From Polyodon spathula (lineage: Eukaryota > Chordata > Actinopteri > Acipenseriformes > Polyodontidae): DNA of 64,000 nt. Positions within the stretch are counted from its first letter, which is position 1; the number at the start of each line of letters is the position of its first letter. A program made the position numbers and the translations under genes. The DNA lies in the NCBI RefSeq assembly GCF_017654505.1, contig NC_054535.1:44955664-45019663 (forward strand), in the 5' to 3' direction. Under the pieces are notes generated by a model. The model saw only the letters and a list, made by a program, of their open reading frames with translations. It made no database searches and was not told where the DNA came from. This document shows positions 33,721 through 45,402 of the stretch, piece after piece.

Positions 33721-35395
33721 ACTAAACCTGACCATTTGAAGGTTGTTTGGTCTCACCGGGATGGAGAAAGCATGCTGGCCAACAAGTATCAAGTGTTAGT
33801 ACTTTGATAAGAAAAACAGTGCATTTAATCTATAAAGATTTAATATCTACAAAAACGGTCATGTTAGAGAAAAGGAACTGTCTTTTTTTATAATAAAATG
33901 TACCATAAAAACAAACAATGCACAAATGAATGTCATGAACGACACAACTGACATTGAAATAAAAAAAAGAAAATGGGGACGTACTGTACAGTAAGCTAGT
34001 CCATCAAGACATATACTTTTAACCTGGGCCGTTTTAAGACAGAACTGTGACAACTTGTATGACTTCTGATACAAACGAACAAACCATCCAAATTAAACCA
34101 GCACCCAAACAACAGATATCTCAGGGCAGGGACAGATAGCACAGCCTGCTTCTCAGTCCTTCCTAAACCAACCACAGAACAAAGGAACTGGCTCCTTTCT
34201 GATCCACATGGTCAAACTCAAATTTGGCAATCAATGATCCCGTTTGAGTCTGACCACATTCCACACACATTTTTCGCAGCGGTGGGATTTTAACCCCATG
34301 CCTACCAAACTTAAATTCAAACTACATCTAATTTTATTTACAAATGCACAAAACACACAGTATATACATTTTACATGTGTTGGGCCTAAGCCCTGCCACA
34401 GGTTTGTATAAAATTATGATTATTGTACCACTTAATGTGAAATAAAACATATTTTTTTGTTCTTGAAGATAGAAAATAGAACTGATAGGGTCATGCTTCC
34501 GCATGTGATTATTTTCTGCATAATTTAGAAGGCAGTACATTGTACTCGCAAGCATGTGAACCAAGATTTTAAAATCCATTTTCTTACCTCTTATTTGCAC
34601 CAGCAGTTCTATAACTTGCCCCATATATTTGGGTTCTCTACTTCTATTTTTATTCTGGATAATTAGAGCCCAGATAGGTGGCTGTTTATGAAGGTGTAGC
34701 AATCCAATTTCTTCAGTTTCAACTTGATAGATTTATAATAATTGGTTAGTGGTTGAGCAAGCATCCTATCCAGCTGTTGTTGAATATACTATAAAAGCAG
34801 AAAGAGTAATTTCTAATTGTAAACATTACCAGTCAAATTTAGCAAATTGAAAATGAAGACAGTAAATCTAAATGGAACATTGGTTGCACCTCGCACTTGG
34901 CTCCAAATCAAGTTTTTCCCTTTTTCTTTTTTTTTTTTTTGTGCCATATCAACAGGAAGTGAAGTAACATATTGTTTCTCAGCTAACAAAATACATTTCT
35001 TTTCTGAACTTGTGCTGGTCCCAGCAAGTTAAGATAACAGGCATCCAATTGCTCTGCCAAGTATCCAGAGCTCACATGGGCACGTATAGTTTAAATGCAA
35101 GACATCCCTGGCAGCTGAAGGCTTTGCTGCACCAGTGGTAGTTTAAATGCATGTTGTCTGACAGTTAATGATAGTTTTGCCCCAGACATTATAGAGTTTC
35201 TTGGTGATTTGTGTGCCTGTAGTGCTATAGGAATACACTACTTTTTGTCTCAGTGATTTATCTGCCCTTTATGTGGGCTCCCTTCTTACCACCTTTTAGT
35301 AGTTACAAATGGTATCCTGGTATCCTCTACTTAACCACTGAGCAGTTACAGCTAGGGTGGCGATGTCAAGTTTTCTATTTTAAAAACCTACTTTG
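33721..35395. other. Intronic sequence, no feature recognised
   Basis: AT-rich intron with no supported exon, RNA gene or repeat apart from short homopolymers. Confidence 0.45.
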
Positions 35396-35416
35396 TTATT
35401 ATTATTATTATTATTA

Positions 35417-35453
<37 letters not shown>
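35396..35453 (+). repeat. (ATT)n microsatellite
   Basis: About 19 units with one interruption near 35417. Confidence 0.9.
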
Positions 35454-35454
<1 letters not shown>

Positions 35455-35881
35455 TTAATTTTTTATTGATTTTTATGCCCATGTTCAACTCAAATTGAAT
35501 ATCGTCTCACTGCTGCTACCCACAACCCAGGAGGACTAAAGATCAACAGGTGCCTCCTTTCCTGTTACCCACCAAGCCTAAGCAAAGATTGTTACCAAAT
35601 ACTGAACTCCAGAATAGGAAATCTGGACCTGACCAGTGAATGAAGCCCAGGGCATTTTTTCTACCCAGCCTGGGGGATGGCAAAGATCAAGGCAGCATTG
35701 CGTATGGGCCTTAAGCCAAGATTGGCAGCTCATCACAACACAATGGCTTTATTGGTTACATTTGGGACCCTACATAATCTGTCCCGATTTCTTTGTGGTT
35801 AAAGGTGCTGGTGAGGAACTTGGACATTTTTAGAGCATTTTAACTGGAATCTACCTGTTATTTAAATGTTTTCTGTTCTAT

Positions 35882-36275
35882 AACAGTCTACATTTCTCAA
35901 GCAAGTTAAGAATGTTGTTTTGCACAGTTGTCAGCTATTTAATAATGTATGCTGAATGCTGCTTTTAATAATGAACGGTGAATCTCCTGGACTCCCTTGA
36001 ACACCAGATGATGCAAGGTTTTCTTTGTAATAACACTTTTAAATAAATAAATAACAAGCATCTTGTTGATGATGTAATGTACTACGTTGTGATGGAGGTC
36101 ACAGACTAAGTTATCTGGGTTTTGTTTGCAGTTCAGTTGTCATTGATCCTCAACAAAGTACCAAGCATAGTTCCCTTTCAAGTATGAAATGCAACCATTG
36201 TCATATGGGCATTTACCTCCTAAATACCCAAAACCTGAATAAGATTTATCAAAGCTGCTCGGTGAGCCTGTGACA
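35882..36275 (-). mobile_element. DIRS-type terminal fragment, minus orientation
   Basis: 35882-35945 shares CAAGCAAGTTAAGAATGTTG and flanking text with 53217-53280. 36170-36275 is the reverse complement of the DIRS 3' region at 44897-45000, including the TTACCTCCTAAA and CAAAACCTGAATAAGA phrases. It is therefore an inverted end of the same DIRS family as the copies at 43.8 and 53.2 kb, without coding sequence. Confidence 0.65.
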
Positions 36276-37263
36276 CAGTCATGGCTTGCCCCTGAGAACA
36301 TAAAAACACTTCAGTCACAAATCTCAACACCATTTTTCCTTTCAAGAACGGACCTGACAGGAGAGCTTTTTCGGATAAGTTTTACACAATTTATATGTGA
36401 TATAAAAAATAATCGCTGTATTAGTTTTGCTAATTACACGTATTTGTGCACTACAGCCTGTTGTTTGTTACTTCCCACTGCGGCCTTGTGCCCCTTGTGA
36501 AGCCAGTGGCTTGAATCACTCCTTCCCAGCGATCAAGCAACATAAGTAGGCTGACTTTGTGCTCTCCCCCAGGCCAGAGTTATTTGTTTCTCATTTTAAC
36601 TCAGCTGAGACGGTTTATATATTTTATGTAATTGTTACAATTACTGTATTTTGTTGAGAAAAACATGCTCTCATTCTGCTTTTTCTGTTTTCACAGAGGC
36701 TAAGCACATGCCTGCCTGCAATGTGGTGCTCTGAGCACACGTGTAGCAACAGCAGCTGCTGGGCTCAGCAGCACTGTACAGGACCAAGGTACTTAAGAGA
36801 TGAAAAATCTCAGCTGATTGGCAGTTTTTAAATTAGGCATGTATAGCTCACCTTCGAACCATGAGCACTGTCTCTGCCTTTATTATAAATACTTTCCTGT
36901 TGAAAATATACGGACGGTACGCTTACATCTTATACAACAATAACTAAATCCGCATTATTTTATTGGTCCGGATGCATACCTGCATACCAGTTATGTGAAC
37001 CATATGGAAAGCCATATTCCTTGCAGAAAACACGTAGACATAATAAATACTCGTCACAGTGTCTGCAGCCTGTCATCTGCATTTCCTTTGTGACCTGATG
37101 TTGATGGAGACAAACATGGTGATCCAGCGAATTATAAAATACACCCCATGATTAAACAAGCATCTTTTGAAAAACAAGAAGTTTCCAGACATTTGATTCC
37201 CACAGAGTGAAAAATCAAGAGGTCATTTTAAACTTTTTTTTTTTTTTATTTATCAGAAAGTTA

Positions 37264-37265
<2 letters not shown>
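36276..37265. other. Intronic sequence, no feature recognised
   Basis: AT-rich intron; no exon, RNA gene or repeat identified. Confidence 0.4.

Positions 37266-37342
<77 letters not shown>
37266..37342 (+). repeat. (AT)n microsatellite
   Basis: About 38 uninterrupted AT units, 12 bp from the presumed end of the gypsy LTR. Confidence 0.95.
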
Positions 37343-37343
<1 letters not shown>

Positions 37344-37353
37344 TGTATGTATA

Positions 37354-38599
37354 TGTTACGGGTCTCGGGCAGAGAGTCCATCAACAGAAGATAAAGTGTT
37401 TAATCTGTTAAAATTGGAAAAGTAAAGACAGGACTAAATCAATTGTTGCTTGCAGTCTCTCGGTTTTACTACTGAAAGTTTTAAAACATAAAACAATCCA
37501 TCACTTCATTGAAGAAGTGCAGAGAAGAACAGTAATAATCATGACAATAAAATAATAGCAATAGAACATAACCAATAACAAGCCTTTTGAGATAGTCTTC
37601 ATATTGGTATTCAACCACTATATCAGCTGTAGTATAGTCAAATAAAACATGACAATCACAACAAAGAAGCATTCCACAATGGATAGACTGTGTCATTTCT
37701 ATAGTTATGCATTCTCCATATACATGTTATATAACTAGCATCACTATTTTAACACGTTCAGACTACTTCCATGGCACTCATCAGTTCAACTACAAATATC
37801 ATTCAAGCCTAAGCATCCTGATCACAGTGTTAATAATGGTACATACAACTCACAATAAGGTATAAGTTTTTGTAATTCAAAACATGCATTTACATCACGT
37901 TATACCATGCCTAAATTCTACCTTTTATTAATTAGCAAAACGAAACACAGAATAACAAACATCACAAAAATATCAGTTTACACTGATTATTGGCATCAGG
38001 ATAGTATGGGCTTAAATTTATTATCAGAACACCTTCAACCGTAATATTTCACAAGCTTTTTATATATCTTTTAAACCAGTTTGTTTCACTTTGAAAACAT
38101 AATCTCCATCTTGTCTTCACTGACTATACTTATTATCCCCACGTGGTGATCTCCACTATAATGGCCGATTCAAAATGTGCACTTTTATATATTAAAAATA
38201 CATATTTAATCCACCAAAATAATGCACCAAACCCACAGAATAATAATCTACAGCATTTAACCTTGTGATTTATGGCGTTTTGAGGTATATTGACTCTTAC
38301 TAACCTGTTAAAATAGGAAAAGTAAAGACAGGACTAAATCAATTGTTGCTTGCAGTCTCTCGGTTTTACTATTGAAAGAAAGCACGACATCAACACTAAC
38401 TGATAGCGCTGTCCTGCACTTAGGCTGCTCCACCTAGTGGCTGTATCAAATAGTGCAGTTCACTAGGCTTTTCCTTTAGGTTCAAGGAGGACTTGACGTG
38501 TTCCTATTTTAAAGGTACAGGTAAGTAAAAAAAATAAAGTGTCCATACTTTTTCATGTATGAATTCGCACTTTTCGTGTGCGTCACACGCTCCCTGACA
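37354..38599 (-). repeat. Presumed 3' LTR of the Ty3/gypsy element
   Basis: On the minus strand the region starts TGTCAGGGAGCGTGTG (38599) and ends CCGAGACCCGTAACA (37354), fitting TG...CA limits. About 1.25 kb. With no 5' LTR in the window the limits are inferred. It holds a 70-bp direct repeat at 37407-37477 and 38306-38378. Confidence 0.6.
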
Positions 38600-38700
38600 A
38601 AAATAAATGGCTCCTGACATTACTGAATAATTTCAACTTATTTACAAATCTTATAGTGAAAAAAAGAGAAACTGAAAATTTCTGATGCTTTTAGCTTACT

Positions 38701-39503
38701 TTAGTATACACTAATAGGAAATGGAACTGATACCAGTGTATTGTAGTAGCGTGTTTGGTATGGTACAGTTCCCCAAACAGGTAGGGGTGGAACGGTGTAG
38801 TGAGCTAGACCCATGGTTTGTGGCTGAAATGATGGCTGTCCCAATCGATTGTAAGTGAAGACTTGTCTAGGTCTTCTTTCCCTAGTGGATCTTCTTACTT
38901 GATCAGTTGGACAATTTCCTTGTGGAGACAATGGCACTGGGCCGCTTTGCCTGTCTTCTGGGGACATGGGTCTTCCCTCGTGATCATGGTCACTTCCTGT
39001 ATCTAACAGTTCAAATTGAGCTGGGAAGTTCTCTCCATCAGACTGTCCTTCCTGTACCTGTCTTGTAATGACGCTCTCCTCACCAGGTTTTCTCTGGACA
39101 TGATGCTTCCATGTTCATTAATTTTCTGAGTCCTATTACCTTGCGGTGCTTGATCTCTTCGAAACCTCAGCCAGTACTGAATGTTCGTGTTTCCCTCATC
39201 ATCCGATGTGTCAGTACTCGGTGTCAGTTTTCTCGCTTCTTGATTTCCTCTATCTCTTCTTTTCCTTCTCCGTTGTTCAGTCAGTGGTTTCTGTGTTTGC
39301 TGTGATGGTAACTCTACAGGAAGATCATTCATTAGTAATAACAGGTTCCGATGTAAAATCCGGATCCGGGGTTCACCAGACTCTGGCTGGATTTTATACA
39401 CTGGGCTGTCATTGATCTGTTCTTTTACTTTGTAAATAGTTTTCTCCCAGTAGGATCTTAATTTTCCTGGGCCACCTCTCTCACTCAGATTTCGCACAAG
39501 CAC
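38701..39503 (-). pseudogene. Gypsy integrase C-terminal tail
   Basis: Two open pieces, 39003-39503 and 38701-38967. The first contains [18 protein letters not shown], the GPY/F module found after Ty3/gypsy integrase cores, then ILHRNLLLL, and an Arg/Glu-rich linker. The second reads VRRSTRERRPRQVFTYNRLG, typical of the polyprotein end, and stops at 38701. One stop or frameshift around 38970-39003 separates them. Confidence 0.8.
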
Positions 39504-39707
39504 TCTGTCTCCAGGCTTAAGAACTACTCCCCTCCCCTGCCGGTCATAGTATTTCTTGCCCTTTGCATTTGAGTGTCTGCTATTTTCAGAAGTGATATGA
39601 TATGCCTCTGTTATCCTTTTAGCCCACTTTTCTGCATAACCTTGTGCCGAATCCTGTTCTTCTCTTGTCTCTAATCCGAACAGCAGATCAATTGGTAGAC
39701 GGGTGTG

Positions 39708-40385
39708 TCAACCATACAACAAGTAAAATGGGGAATAACCAGTTGCCTCATGTCTGGTACAGTTATAGGCATGGACAACCTGTGGGAGATGGTCTTTCCA
39801 CCAGTCCTTCTCTTTCTCCTCAAGCGTCCTCAGCATCTGTAGCAGCGTTCGGTTGAATCTTTCAGCTGGATTGCCTTGCGGGTGATATGGTGTTGTTCTT
39901 GAATGTCCCACACCGGAGAGCTGACGTAAAGTTCGGAATAGTTCATTTTCAAACTCACTTCCCTGGTCGTGGTGTAATTTAGATGGATATCCAAAGCGTG
40001 GAATAAGGTCACTGAAAATTCTCTCTGCTGCAGTTTTGCCTGACTTATTTTTAGTAGGATAAGCCTGTGCAAATCGTGTAAAGTGATCCACAACTACCAA
40101 AATGTATTCAATCCCTCCTTTGCTAGGTTCTAAGTGGAGGTAATCAATCGAAACGAGCTCGAAGGGTGAAGTGGTGGTGATACTTCTCATAGGTGCTTTC
40201 ACATGGGTGGTAGGTTTTTTCTGTTTAATACAGGAACATCTTCTTGTCACATACTCTTCAATGTTATTCTTCATGTATGGCCAATAGAACCTGTCCCTGG
40301 CCAGACTTCTGACCCTTTCTGTCCCGACATGACCCATGTCATTACGAAGATGCTTCAAGACCATCTGTTTGAACCTTCCTGGCAA
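39708..40385 (-). pseudogene. Gypsy integrase core
   Basis: 225 open codons. The N-terminal zinc domain shows [16 protein letters not shown] and then [10 protein letters not shown]: the two histidines are normal, but the cysteine pair reads C-x-C, not the usual C-x2-C. The catalytic core has D in [11 protein letters not shown] in [10 protein letters not shown] and E in NPAERFNRT, the D,D(35)E triad. It would join the retrotransposon cDNA to host DNA. The upstream frame is joined through a stop near 40424, where the text LHIED is followed by TGA/TAG and LLYRK. The core ends at LLYG with a stop at 39708. Confidence 0.92.
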
Positions 40386-40424
40386 GACTAGTTGTTTTCT
40401 CAGGTTGGTCTTTCGATATAAAAG

Positions 40425-41513
40425 TCAGTCTTCAATGTGGAGCTTGCCCCACTCATGCAAGAGTTTCTTAGTAGTGCTGCTCACCCCACGTCTTGCTTCA
40501 CCCGTCAGAGTCCTGCTCGTCTCTTTGAGCCGGAGTACTTCTCCAATAGCAGTATCTTCTCTCTGGGCAGTTCTCAGTTCACCTGAATCGATGGCTGACA
40601 GTGATCCACTGATACAGGGTCCTTCAGGTTGACTTGGGGATGTCATATTAATAACTGCAACCCAGGTGACTTCCTTTCCTTGTGCCATGTGATGCCCTTG
40701 CCATGCTGCATGGATGACTTCAGGTGATAGCTCCTCTGTACATCCGGCCACATACCTGTTTATATCAAGAGGACACCGGGACAGTGTGTCCGCATCCACA
40801 TTGACTTTTCCAGGGCGATATTTTATGTCAAATCTAAAATCAGCTAACTCCCCTACCCAGTGGTGACCAACGGTATTGAGCTTTGCTGTGCTTAGGATGT
40901 AGGTTAAGGGGTTATTATCGGTATAGATAGTGAAGTTGGGAGCATAAAACAAGTAGTCCCTGAATTTCTCACAGACCGCCCACTTCAAAGCTAGGAACTC
41001 AAGTTTTCCTGAGTGGAGGTGGTAGTTTTTTTCGGCTGATGTTAGTGTCCGAGACCCATAGGCGATGACCCTCAACTTCCTGTTTTTCCGTTGGTATAGC
41101 ACGGCTCCCAGATCGTCTTTTGATGCATCGGTGTGCAATACGAAAGGCAAGCTGAAGTCTGGATATGCCAAAATAGGAGAGTCGACCAACATATCTACCA
41201 ATCTTTCCACCACACTCTGATGTTCTTCGACACCATCCTACAGGGGCCCTTGATGAGAGTTGGCTTCCTTTCTTCTTTCCTTGGAGGAGTCTCTTATTGG
41301 AGTTTCAGGCTTGGTTGTTTTCACTTGAAGTAGTTCATACAGTGGTTTTGCAATTTTGGAGAAGTCTTGAATATAGGTACGGTAGTAACTCAGAAACCCA
41401 AGGAGCTGGCGGACTTCACCTACTGTGCTGGGCCTCTTGTCTTTCAAACTAAGTACTTCTTCCAGGTCTTTAGGGTCTATCCATACTCCCTCCGCTGAGA
41501 CTAACCGTCCTAC
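40425..41513 (-). pseudogene. Gypsy RNase H and RT connection
   Basis: 41237-41513 gives the connection region (VGRLVSAEGVW, RQLLGFLSYYRTYIQDFSKI). A stop near 41237 precedes the RNase H frame at 40425-41213: FVLHTDASKDDLGAVLYQ, LEFLALKWAV, YTDNNPLTYI and VNVDADTLSR hold the four acidic residues (D, E, D, D). RNase H degrades the RNA strand of the RNA-DNA hybrid during reverse transcription. The long C-terminal linker runs to LHIED where a stop separates it from integrase. Confidence 0.9.
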
Positions 41514-42530
41514 ATATCAAATTTCTCGCTTGAACAGCTCACATTTTGTTGGCCTCAACTTGACACCATGGTTCATCAGTGATTTCAGCACACGAAGAAC
41601 TCCAGCCACGTGATCTTCAAAACTTTTAGCATAACACAGGACATCATCCAGGTAGGGTAAGCAACACTCATCCCGTAAAGTGCTGAGCATCAATTCTATG
41701 CCCCTCTGAAATGCCGCTGCAGCATTAGTCAATCCGAAGGGGATCCTTATCCACTCATACAGCCCCCAAGGAGTGATGAATGCGGTCAGGTGTCGAGAGC
41801 CCTCCACCATGAATCCCTGGTGGTAGGCTTTGCACTGGTCTAAGATAGAAAACCAGATGTAACCGCCTAAGGTATCTGTAAGGTCCTGAATCCGAGGCAG
41901 TGGATGGCGATCTGGCAACGTCTTCTGATTTAGCTGCCTGTAATCAATACATAGCCTCAACGTTCTGTCCTTCTTACGTACGCAGACAACTGGAGATGAA
42001 TAAGAAGATTTGGACTTGACTATCCACCCTCTTGCCAACAGACCCTGTATGTAATCCTTCACTTCTTTATAAAGGGGTTTTGGTATGGATGCATATGTTC
42101 GCTGTACAGGGATGTCATCCTTCAAGTTGATCTCCATCTGTAAGCTTGGTATACATCCAATGTCATCTTCATCACGTGCAAAGGCTGCAGATTCCTCATA
42201 CAGCATTTGGCGGACCATTTCTTTCTGTTCTTCGTCGAGGTGACTTAGATCTACAGGAGGGTTCCATAGAGCCGTTGCTGAAACAGTGTCATCATCCCCA
42301 AAATGTGCTTTTGAGTCCATACTAATGGTATTTACATCAGCTTTGCAATCGTTAACTTGGGCACCGGTCTGAGGCAACATAGAGATAGGCTGGATACTCC
42401 CAATTACTGTTCGGTGAGGCAATGTTATATCATATCTAGTATAGTTGCCAGTTGGCACCTCAATATAAGGGGCCTCTACATTGTGGATTTCAACAAGGCC
42501 ATCAACGATGTCTAATTGTTCTAGATGCAC
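41514..42530 (-). pseudogene. Gypsy reverse transcriptase
   Basis: 337 open codons. The RT begins after a linker from the protease. Motifs include [29 protein letters not shown] and the catalytic [15 protein letters not shown]. The usual proline after the LTNA block is replaced by alanine (NAAAAFQ, where NAPATFQ is typical). The frame stops at 41514-41516 after ELFKREI, in place of a residue before the connection domain. It overlaps the protease frame by ten bases at 42521-42530, which marks a frameshift. Confidence 0.92.
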
Positions 42531-43105
42531 CCCCTCGTCTTTAGGCTCAACAACACGGCAGTCTTCTCGGTCTCTGGCTTAAACAGCACTCTGCATTTTA
42601 AATAGACAACTTGGCCCTGTGGAATCACAACATTCTGTCTCCCTATCTTTACCAAAGTGCACTTCTCCTCTACAGTGCACCTGTTCTGTACAATATTTAC
42701 TATAACACTGGCTTCTTCTTCTTGAATTCCCATAGCTCTGCTCAGGAGGTTGGCTAGCATTGTCATGGCTTTCTGTGTTCCCCCTGCATGTCTTCTAATC
42801 ACTTCCTCGATTACATTGAATCCTAACAGTGGTCTTTCTAGCACCATGCGACTCACTAGAAAAGGTACCCGAATTGACGGATTGGAGTGGCCATCTCCTG
42901 GCAGATCCACTTGCACCTTGATCCAACCATCAAACGGTATCGCTTCCCCGTTCACAGCAACTACATCAAGGCCTCTCTCGGCTCCCATCAGTTCCACCAA
43001 CGGTCTTACTTTATGATTAGGCAGGTATCTCTCCCTCCACGCATGATCCAGAATGCTAACTTGGGCCCCTGTATCAAGTAATACACTTACAGCATAGCCA
43101 TTCAT
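42521..43105 (-). pseudogene. Gypsy protease and linker
   Basis: 194 open codons. VSVLLDTGAQVSILD is the D-T-G-A active site of a retropepsin-type aspartic protease; RPLLGFNVIEEV is the second conserved block. The rest is the protease-RT linker. At about 42525-42540 the reading shifts into the RT frame; in related elements this is continuous, so it is probably an indel. It would cleave the polyprotein as a dimer. Confidence 0.88.
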
Positions 43106-43315
43106 GTAGCATTATAGCAGACATTTGCCACCAACAAGTTGAGCTATACTGTCGGGACACATCTGTGCTTCTACTGGGAAGACTTCAGCTACAGTATTAC
43201 TACAGACTTGGTCGTGTGTCCAAGCATTAGCACGTTCACACTGGAAAGAGCAATAAAGCAAAACCTTACACGTGGGGCACACCTTCAGCCTTGGGTGGGA
43301 CTGACAGAAAACACA

Positions 43316-43797
43316 CTACTGGGACTGCCTGTCCCGCCGCAGTGATCGGCTCCCGTTTCCCGATTTGCCTGGTGATTTGAGGCAACCAACCTCTCTGTGT
43401 CCCTCTTCTCCACAGGCGAAACAGTGGTTACAATTAGTGGTGCCTTGTTTCACACAATTTGGACAAACTCCATGGCTCCTCTTCTTCAGGATTTGTAAAG
43501 TACTGTCGTTACACTGACATGAATGCCCCGATTGTTGTGAATTTTTCAAGGTGTTTATCATGCTTGACAAGGCTGCGACCTGAGCACTCAATTCTTCAGT
43601 AGTTCTACAGGTCCTTTTGGAGTCTACAGCTTCCTTCCCTACCTTCTCAGCATTACCCTCTAATTGAGCTGTATGTGCACATGCCATCTTGTTGCGAGGG
43701 ACTTGGCCAAGCCCCCGCTGCCTTTCACTTTCTTCACTTGTAATCTTAATTACATGCCTCAATAGTGCTTCATCAGAAACGGCAACATCAGACCGAG
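43316..43797 (-). pseudogene. Gypsy gag C-terminal fragment with zinc knuckle
   Basis: Readable from PRSDVAVSDEALLRHVIKI at the truncation point (43797) to a stop at 43316. HCFACGEEGHREVGC is a CX2CX4HX4C zinc knuckle that binds the element RNA; a second cysteine cluster (CPNCVKQGTTNCNHCF) lies just before it. The matrix and capsid-like parts are missing. About 210 bp without a long frame follow before the protease. Confidence 0.8.
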
Positions 43798-45084
43798 GGG
43801 AATTCCCCCTCTACATTTAAGGTATTTCTGGCAGCTATTTCAGCTTGCCATGTCAAAATTGACTCGGTCTCCCCAGGAGCTTACTTCCTGGCGGGACAAT
43901 TTTTTAAAGGGGCTCGGCAGCTTCGGCCGCCTATGAAGGACATTGTTCCTCACTGGATGTTAAATGTGATGCTTAATGCACTCATGAAGCCTCCATTTGA
44001 GACATGCATTCAGCTGAACTTAAATATTTATCACTCAAAGCAGCTTTTTTGCTTGCTATCACCTCCACAAAGCGGGTGAGTGAGATGCAAGCATTCTCCA
44101 TTGCAAAAGCCTGCTTAATTTTTACCAGGACAAAGGCTACGCTCCATACCAATCCTGCTTTTTTGCTGAAGGCAATCTCGGCATTCCATGTCAACCAGTC
44201 TGTGGAATTGAGACTTTCCATTCACCTCCTTTCCAGTTGGCAGCTCCATGCGCTGTGTCCAGTTCGGGCACTGGTGTACTACGTTGACAAGACGAAAAGT
44301 TGGCGGCAGTCCCATGGCTATGGTGCAAATTCTCGTGGTCAAGCCTTGTCTAAGCAGCGGCTGTCCACATGCATAGCAGACACTCCAGAAAAGCTCACGG
44401 CCCATTCCACCAGGATCATGGCAGCTTCATGTGCTTTATTCCAGGGTGCATCTGCCAAGGACAATGCAGCGATGTGGGCTTCTCTCCATATCTTTATTAG
44501 GTTCTACAGACTTAATGTCATGGATCTTCAAAGCCCTGGTTTTGGAACTAGAGTGTTAAGGGCAGTTTCTCAGTCGACCCTTACAACTCAGGCATAGTGA
44601 GTTTCTCCCTCAATTTTTTAGCCCTAGCTACTTATTGCTATGTTTCTGTATGGTAACGCACAAGACAGCCTCTCGGCTGAGCCTTGTAGAACTCTTATCG
44701 TTGTGCAATTTCGCCCTTGTGATGGTTTTGCTACACTTACCCATGCGATAATGGCTACGTTTTGTACTTGAAAGGGAATGTTAATCTATTATCATAACCC
44801 TGGTTGCCTGAAATCTAAATGTAACCATTAACCTTCAAGGTCACTGCGTCCATGATTGCAGCAGGCTTGAAGGAAAAATGACATTAAGGTCTGTGCCCGC
44901 ACAGGCTCGTCGAGCAGCTTTGATATGTCTTATTCAGGTTTTGGGTCTTTAGGAGGTAAATACCCATTCGGTAATCGTTACATTTCTATTTCAAGGAAAG
45001 GGGTTTATGATAATAACCTAACATTTTCTACCCAGTCATGACTTAATGGAAATGTACTCATATGCAGTAAACATCACATACAGT
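43798..45084 (+). mobile_element. DIRS-type retroelement fragment B (tyrosine recombinase and 3' region)
   Basis: The 5' side is cut at the junction with the gypsy element. It starts within the tyrosine-recombinase gene, passes its stop at 44597, and continues through a 3' region including CTTACCCATGCGATAATGG and GGTCTTTAGGAGGTAAATAC. This 3' region occurs again at 55090-55930 and, inverted, at 36170-36275 and 53150-53212. Inverted complementary copies of end sequence are a hallmark of DIRS elements, whose termini and internal complementary region pair during circular cDNA formation. Confidence 0.85.
43810..44600 (+). pseudogene. DIRS tyrosine recombinase, frameshifted
   Basis: 43822-43998 reads STFKVFLAAISACHVKIDS and FFKGARQLRPPMKDIVP; after one frameshift at about 43999 the text resumes at 44004 with AELKYLSLKAAFLLAIT. 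Catalytic residues are visible: R in STKRVSEMQAFS, H..R in LTAHSTRIMAAS, and Y in FIRFYRLNV. DIRS elements use this enzyme, in place of a DDE integrase, to recombine circular cDNA into the genome. The length from AELKYL to the stop at 44597 is near normal. The N-terminal DNA-binding part is missing at the junction with the gypsy element. Confidence 0.9.
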
Positions 45085-45402
45085 ATAGTCGTAAATCTCG
45101 AACAACTACTCACTTCTAAATCTTTTGTAGTCATTTTTGTATTACTTTAGTATAAATACATGTTAATTTAGATTCATATGTTGTTTTTTTCTGACTTTAT
45201 GTGAACGAAAAGACACACATTTGTCCGTTTTCCCATTGGAAATAGTGATATTTTGAAATATCACTGTCCTGGTCACAAAAGCCAGTTTGTGGGGAATAAT
45301 AGCCATTTTCGATACTTTTGAGGCATAAGCAATTAGGAAATAACACTTACTACCCAGGAACAAAAACAAACAAAAAAATTGTTACATGGTGTTATCCTTC
45401 AC
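45085..45402 (+). repeat. Long inverted repeat, copy 1
   Basis: About 315 bp, near 90 per cent identical to the reverse complement of 53272-53585. Both copies share GTGAACGAAAA, CCCATTGGAAATAGTGATA, TTTTGAGGCATAAGC and ATTGTTACATGGTGTTA. Copy 1 follows DIRS fragment B; copy 2 precedes DIRS copy C. It may be the family's inverted terminal repeat. Confidence 0.88.

Larger units (their letters stand above)
37354..43797 (-). mobile_element. Ty3/gypsy retrotransposon, 5' end missing
   Basis: Minus-strand gene order is gag C-terminus, protease, RT, RNase H, integrase with GPY/F-type tail, then an LTR. This is the Ty3/gypsy order. The 5' LTR and the first part of gag are absent: at 43797 the gag frame runs straight into a DIRS tyrosine-recombinase sequence on the other strand. 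A frameshift and several nonsense codons interrupt pol, but the domains are otherwise well preserved. No envelope-like gene is seen. Confidence 0.93.
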
